From: JAJUFS01 sp036381175
GTDB taxonomy: Bacteria > Pseudomonadota > Gammaproteobacteria > Natronospirales > JAJUFS01
Reading direction: 5' to 3'
Assembly: GCA_036381175.1 (NCBI GenBank)
Contig: DASVDI010000031.1
Span: 1 to 9,042 of the forward strand
DNA: 9,042 nt
Shown: positions 7,001-9,042 of the stretch, one piece after another
How the letters are laid out: the number at the start of each line of letters is the position of its first letter
Position numbering within the stretch: position 1 is the stretch's first letter
Program-made: the position numbers and the translations under genes
Notes under the pieces: generated by a model
Seen by the model: only the letters and a program-made list of their open reading frames with translations
Database searches by the model: none
Told to the model about the DNA's origin: nothing

Positions 7001-7076
7001 GTCTTCGCCCCCCGGCGTACCGGGATTCCTGGTTCTTTGATGAAATTACGTTCGAGGGCGGGTATCGGATGCAGGA

Positions 7077-7105
7077 TTTAAAAAAGAACTTTTTACATTT
7101 GCCAA
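7077..7105 (-). promoter_or_regulatory. Predicted sigma-70 promoter of the lipid operon
   Basis: On the minus strand, TTGGCA (7105-7100, five of six matches to TTGACA) is followed after exactly 17 bases by TTTAAA (7082-7077, four of six matches to TATAAT). Transcription would begin near 7070 and leave a leader of about 70 bases before the desaturase ATG at 7000. This is the best promoter-like match I saw in the AT-rich part of the divergent gap. It is a prediction by eye. I did not find a convincing ECF-sigma promoter, though a weaker one could be present. Confidence 0.45.
7081..7094. repeat. Short inverted repeat inside the operon promoter
   Basis: AAAAAG-AA-CTTTTT is a perfect 6-bp inverted repeat with a 2-base centre. 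It lies in the spacer between the -35 and -10 elements of the predicted lipid-operon promoter, where a repressor could block RNA polymerase. A 7-bp copy of its right-hand sequence in inverted form (GTTCTTT at 7032-7038 against AAAGAAC at 7083-7089) lies about 50 bases away. A/T-rich palindromes also arise by chance in promoters, so operator function is only a possibility. Confidence 0.3.
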
Positions 7106-7127
7106 CCAGGTTCGGCGCAGCTAGCGT
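7099..7127 (+). promoter_or_regulatory. Possible weak promoter for the exported protein-blc pair
   Basis: TTGCCA (7099-7104) followed after 17 bases by TAGCGT (7122-7127) is a possible plus-strand promoter. The -35 is good (five of six) and the -10 is poor (three of six). It would start transcription near 7134, about 25 bases before the GTG start at 7159. Its -35 coincides with that of the minus-strand promoter because TTGCCAA reads similarly on both strands. The weak -10 could mean dependence on an activator, or that the true promoter is elsewhere. Confidence 0.2.
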
Positions 7128-7146
7128 GTCTCCACATTCACGCTGT

Positions 7147-7153
7147 GAGGGGG
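7147..7153 (+). promoter_or_regulatory. Ribosome binding site that decides the GTG start at 7159
   Basis: GAGGGGG lies five bases before GTG at 7159. That GTG begins directly before a compact signal peptide. The in-frame ATG at 7069 also has a G-rich sequence upstream but would place about 30 extra residues before the hydrophobic segment, so the GTG start is preferred. Confidence 0.55.
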
Positions 7154-7158
7154 CGATT

Positions 7159-7908
7159 GTGTGCAGATTCCTGTTGTCGTTGATCGCGTTGCTGTGTGCA
7201 GCGTCGCCTGCCATGACCGAAGAGTCTCATGTCCTGCAACGAACCGGCATTGCCTACGCCGTCGGCAGCAACACCATGTTGTACCGGGAGATTCACGAAA
7301 CGCGCTGGCGGGATGGATTGCCGGTTACGGAAACCGTGATTTACCGTGACACTGATGGCGATCTGCTTGCCACCAAGACGATCGATTATCGGACGAGTCT
7401 CCAGGCGCCATCGTTTCGCCTGGTCATGGAAGGCATTGATTACGAGGAAGGGCTGGAACGAACGGAAAGCGGATTGCGCGCCTTCGTTCCCCCGATCGGC
7501 GAGACGATGCAGACAGCACCGGTGAAGGAAGGCGACGATCTCGTCGTCGACGGCGGCTTTGACCGCCTGATCTTCCGGAAACTGGACGCGATCAAGGCTG
7601 GCGAGACGTTGTCATTCCGCTTTCTCATTCCCGGGCGGCTGGAAAGTTACGACTTTCGCGTGCGGAAAGTCGCGGATGGGGAGATGCTCGGCGAAGCTGC
7701 GGTGCACATCCGTCTCGAGCCGGCGAACTTCCTGCTGCGCTGGCTGGCTGAGCCGGTAAACGTCTGGTATCACCGTGACAGCGGACGGCTGTTACGTTAC
7801 ATCGGCCCTTCGAACCTGCGTGACCCCGATGGCAACAACCCGAACGTACGCGTCGATTTTCCCGGCTCACCTGTCGTAGTGAAGCCCGAACCGGGGGAAG
7901 CATCATGA
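7159..7908 (+). CDS. Exported beta-rich protein of unknown function
   Basis: A 249-residue protein, counted from the GTG start. It begins with a typical signal peptide: CR, a hydrophobic core FLLSLIALLCAA (residues 4-15) and a probable signal peptidase I site after SPA (16-18), placing it in the periplasm. The mature part has no further hydrophobic segment and looks mostly beta-stranded, with alternating polar and hydrophobic residues and many Asp/Glu. Recognisable blocks are VIYRDTDGDLLATKTIDY (60-77), ESYDFRVRK (162-170) and FLLRWLAEPVNVWYHRDSGR (191-210). The last resembles the C-terminal region of DUF3108-like periplasmic proteins, but I cannot assign a family with confidence. Its stop overlaps the lipocalin start as ATGA, so the two are co-translated, and it is divergent from the lipid operon. 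A role in binding or handling lipids is an inference from context only. Alternative in-frame starts are ATG 7069 and ATG 6958. Confidence 0.8.
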   Translation: MCRFLLSLIALLCAASPAMTEESHVLQRTGIAYAVGSNTMLYREIHETRWRDGLPVTETVIYRDTDGDLLATKTIDYRTSLQAPSFRLVMEGIDYEEGLERTESGLRAFVPPIGETMQTAPVKEGDDLVVDGGFDRLIFRKLDAIKAGETLSFRFLIPGRLESYDFRVRKVADGEMLGEAAVHIRLEPANFLLRWLAEPVNVWYHRDSGRLLRYIGPSNLRDPDGNNPNVRVDFPGSPVVVKPEPGEAS

Positions 7909-8438
7909 TGCGAACATCGCGACGCGTAATCTTCGCTTTCCTGCTCGGCGGCTTGCTTGCCTTGCAGGGCTGTACGCATCCGCCGCCCATGCCCACCGTC
8001 AAGCACGTGGATCTGCAACGCTTCATGGGCGACTGGTACGTCATCGCGCACATCCCGACGTTCATCGAGGACGAGGCGTACAACGCGATCGAATCTTACG
8101 CGCTGACTGATGAAGGACATGTCGCAACGACATTCACTTTCCGGGAAGGCGGTTTCGATGGAGAACGGGAAAGCTGGCACCCAACGGGTTTCGTTCAACC
8201 AGGAACCGGCAACGCCGTCTGGGATATGCAGTTTGTGTGGCCGTTCAGGGCAGAGTACCGGATCGTTTACCTTGATGACGCCTACACGCAGACGGTCATC
8301 GGGCGCAGCGCGCGCGATTACGTCTGGATCATGACGCGCGATCCGCATGTCGATGCCGATACCTACCGCAAGCTTGTCGATGTCGTCACAAACCTCGGCT
8401 ACGACGTGTCGAAGCTGAGGAAGGTGCCGCATCAGTAG
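7905..8438 (+). CDS. blc: Lipocalin family outer membrane lipoprotein (Blc-like)
   Basis: A 177-residue lipoprotein. The N-terminus has Arg residues, a hydrophobic core (8-20) and a lipobox-like LQGC with Cys23; Gln at position -2 is slightly unusual. The residue after Cys is Thr, not Asp, which fits sorting to the outer membrane. The mature protein has the lipocalin GxW motif in FMGDWYVIAHIPTFIE (40-55), NAIESYAL (60-67), WDMQFVWPFRAEYRIVYLD (106-124) and the closing YVWIMTRDP (139-147) with its conserved Arg. Length and motifs match bacterial Blc, which binds fatty acids and lysophospholipids and is induced by envelope stress in E. coli. It is translationally coupled to the upstream exported protein by an ATGA overlap and preceded by GGGGGAAG. 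Tandem ATGs at 7905 and 7908 are both possible starts. Its position beside a lipid-modification operon suggests a role in carrying modified or damaged lipids. Confidence 0.95.
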   Translation: MMRTSRRVIFAFLLGGLLALQGCTHPPPMPTVKHVDLQRFMGDWYVIAHIPTFIEDEAYNAIESYALTDEGHVATTFTFREGGFDGERESWHPTGFVQPGTGNAVWDMQFVWPFRAEYRIVYLDDAYTQTVIGRSARDYVWIMTRDPHVDADTYRKLVDVVTNLGYDVSKLRKVPHQ

Positions 8439-8455
8439 AACTGACTAACGCGCGC

Positions 8456-9042
8456 TCATTCCACCGTCACCGACTTGGCGAGGTTGCGCGGCTTGTCGAC
8501 ATCGGTGCCGCGCAGAACAGCAACGTGGTAAGCGAGCAGTTGCAGTGGAATCGTATAGACGATCGGTTCGGTCAGCGGACCGACGTGTTGCGGCATGTGA
8601 ATGACTTCCACGCCGTCTCCCGAACGGATTCCCGAATCCGGGTCAGCGAACACATACAGCCGGCCGCCGCGCGCATGCACTTCCTGCAGGTTCGCTTTCA
8701 GCTTGTCGAGCAGATCGTCCTTCGGTGCGACGGCAATCACCGGCACCGTGTCATCCACCAGCGCCAACGGGCCGTGCTTGAGCTCGCCCGACGGATAAGC
8801 CTCGGCGTGAATGTAGGAAATTTCCTTGAGCTTGAGCGCACCTTCCATCGCGATGGCGTAGTGCACGCCGCGCCCGAGAAACAGCGCGTGCTGCTTGTCG
8901 ACGAAATCCTCCGCAAGCTTCGCGATGCGTCCGTCCAGTTCCAGCGCTTCCTCGACGTTTCGTGCGATCGCCTTCAGGCCCTGCACGATCGCGGCTTCCC
9001 GGTCCGCGGAAAGGCCGTTGTGTTTCGCGAGCACAACCGTCA
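8456..9042 (-). CDS. glmS: Glutamine--fructose-6-phosphate aminotransferase (isomerizing), 3' part only
   Basis: The last 194 codons of GlmS, a roughly 609-residue enzyme that makes glucosamine-6-phosphate from fructose-6-phosphate and glutamine, the first step to UDP-GlcNAc for peptidoglycan and LPS. The gene runs off the right edge; the frame is open through 9042, so the GTG at 9034 is internal. The visible part is the second SIS (sugar isomerase) domain: ALFLGRG, then GALKLKEISYIHAE and GELKHGPLAL, carrying the residues equivalent to E. coli K485, E488 and H504. LYVFADPDSG and the C-terminal PRNLAKSVTVE with the K603 equivalent follow. All visible catalytic residues are intact. The stop lies 17 bp from the lipocalin stop, in convergent orientation, with no obvious hairpin terminator between. 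It is housekeeping and probably marks a boundary of the lipid gene cluster. Confidence 0.97.
   Translation of the reverse strand, partial: TVVLAKHNGLSADREAAIVQGLKAIARNVEEALELDGRIAKLAEDFVDKQHALFLGRGVHYAIAMEGALKLKEISYIHAEAYPSGELKHGPLALVDDTVPVIAVAPKDDLLDKLKANLQEVHARGGRLYVFADPDSGIRSGDGVEVIHMPQHVGPLTEPIVYTIPLQLLAYHVAVLRGTDVDKPRNLAKSVTVE

Larger units (their letters stand above)
7001..7158. other. Divergent intergenic region
   Basis: This 158-base gap between the desaturase and the exported-protein gene is the only non-coding stretch of note in the window. It is more AT-rich in its middle (7036-7105) than the surrounding genes. It contains the two predicted promoters with overlapping -35 elements, the 14-base inverted repeat, and a pair of CCTGGTT (7028-7034) and AACCAGG (7104-7110) inverted 7-mers that may be chance. 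I saw no open reading frame of its own, tRNA, riboswitch or terminator. Confidence 0.6.

Noticed and set aside
7050..7075. Possible ECF (RpoE/ChrR-type) promoter on the minus strand around CATCC and CGTAA
   Set aside because: The match to the singlet-oxygen sigma consensus is partial, and I expected this motif in advance. The sigma-70-like pair at 7077-7105 is clearer.
6958..7158. Longer version of the exported protein starting at ATG 6958 or 7069
   Set aside because: Starting at 6958 would run into the desaturase gene. Either start puts a long charged leader before the signal peptide. The GTG at 7159 has a better placed ribosome site. The 7069 start remains possible.
8439..8455. Possible terminator between blc and glmS
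   Set aside because: The 17-base gap has no hairpin or T-run on either strand.

Overview
The window is a GC-rich, densely coded stretch of a Gram-negative bacterium. The outer-membrane-type lipocalin lipoprotein, the proteobacterial-looking GlmS C-terminus and the membrane-lipid genes suggest a proteobacterium, perhaps a gammaproteobacterium. Nothing fixes the genus. There are no RNA genes, insertion sequences, CRISPR arrays or phage genes.

Layout. (1) The left edge holds the 3' part of a plus-strand pyrimidine-dimer DNA glycosylase (Pyr_excise family), which converges on the next unit with 6 bp between stop codons. (2) Positions 336-7000 hold one tight minus-strand operon of seven genes. 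In transcription order they are a stearoyl-CoA-type fatty acid desaturase, an FAD-dependent amine-oxidase-like oxidoreductase, a DUF1365 protein, a cyclopropane-fatty-acid-synthase-family methyltransferase, a DUF2878 membrane protein, a DUF1295 membrane protein, and a second CFA-superfamily methyltransferase that resembles plant coclaurine N-methyltransferases. Four junctions are 4-bp ATGA overlaps, one has a single base between stop and start, and the last has a 17-bp gap, so the proteins are probably made together. (3) Positions 7001-7158 are a divergent promoter region. (4) Positions 7159-8438 hold a plus-strand pair, an exported protein of unknown function followed by a lipocalin lipoprotein (Blc), also joined by an ATGA overlap. 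(5) The right edge carries the 3' end of glmS on the minus strand, converging on blc.

How the genes may work together (inference). The operon looks like a pathway that modifies fatty acyl chains already in membrane phospholipids. The desaturase makes a double bond, the CFA-family enzyme adds a SAM-derived carbon to it, and the FAD enzyme and/or DUF1295 protein carries out redox steps. DUF1365 and DUF2878 have no known chemistry, and the second methyltransferase may add another methyl group or act on another substrate. The gene set recalls the oxidative and singlet-oxygen-linked lipid clusters that make methylated or furan fatty acids in some proteobacteria. The neighbouring UV-lesion glycosylase and the lipocalin fit a light or membrane-damage theme. 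No ECF sigma factor, anti-sigma factor or photolyase is visible here. The main items for follow-up are the operon's product, the CNMT-like methyltransferase and the two different methyltransferase active sites side by side.
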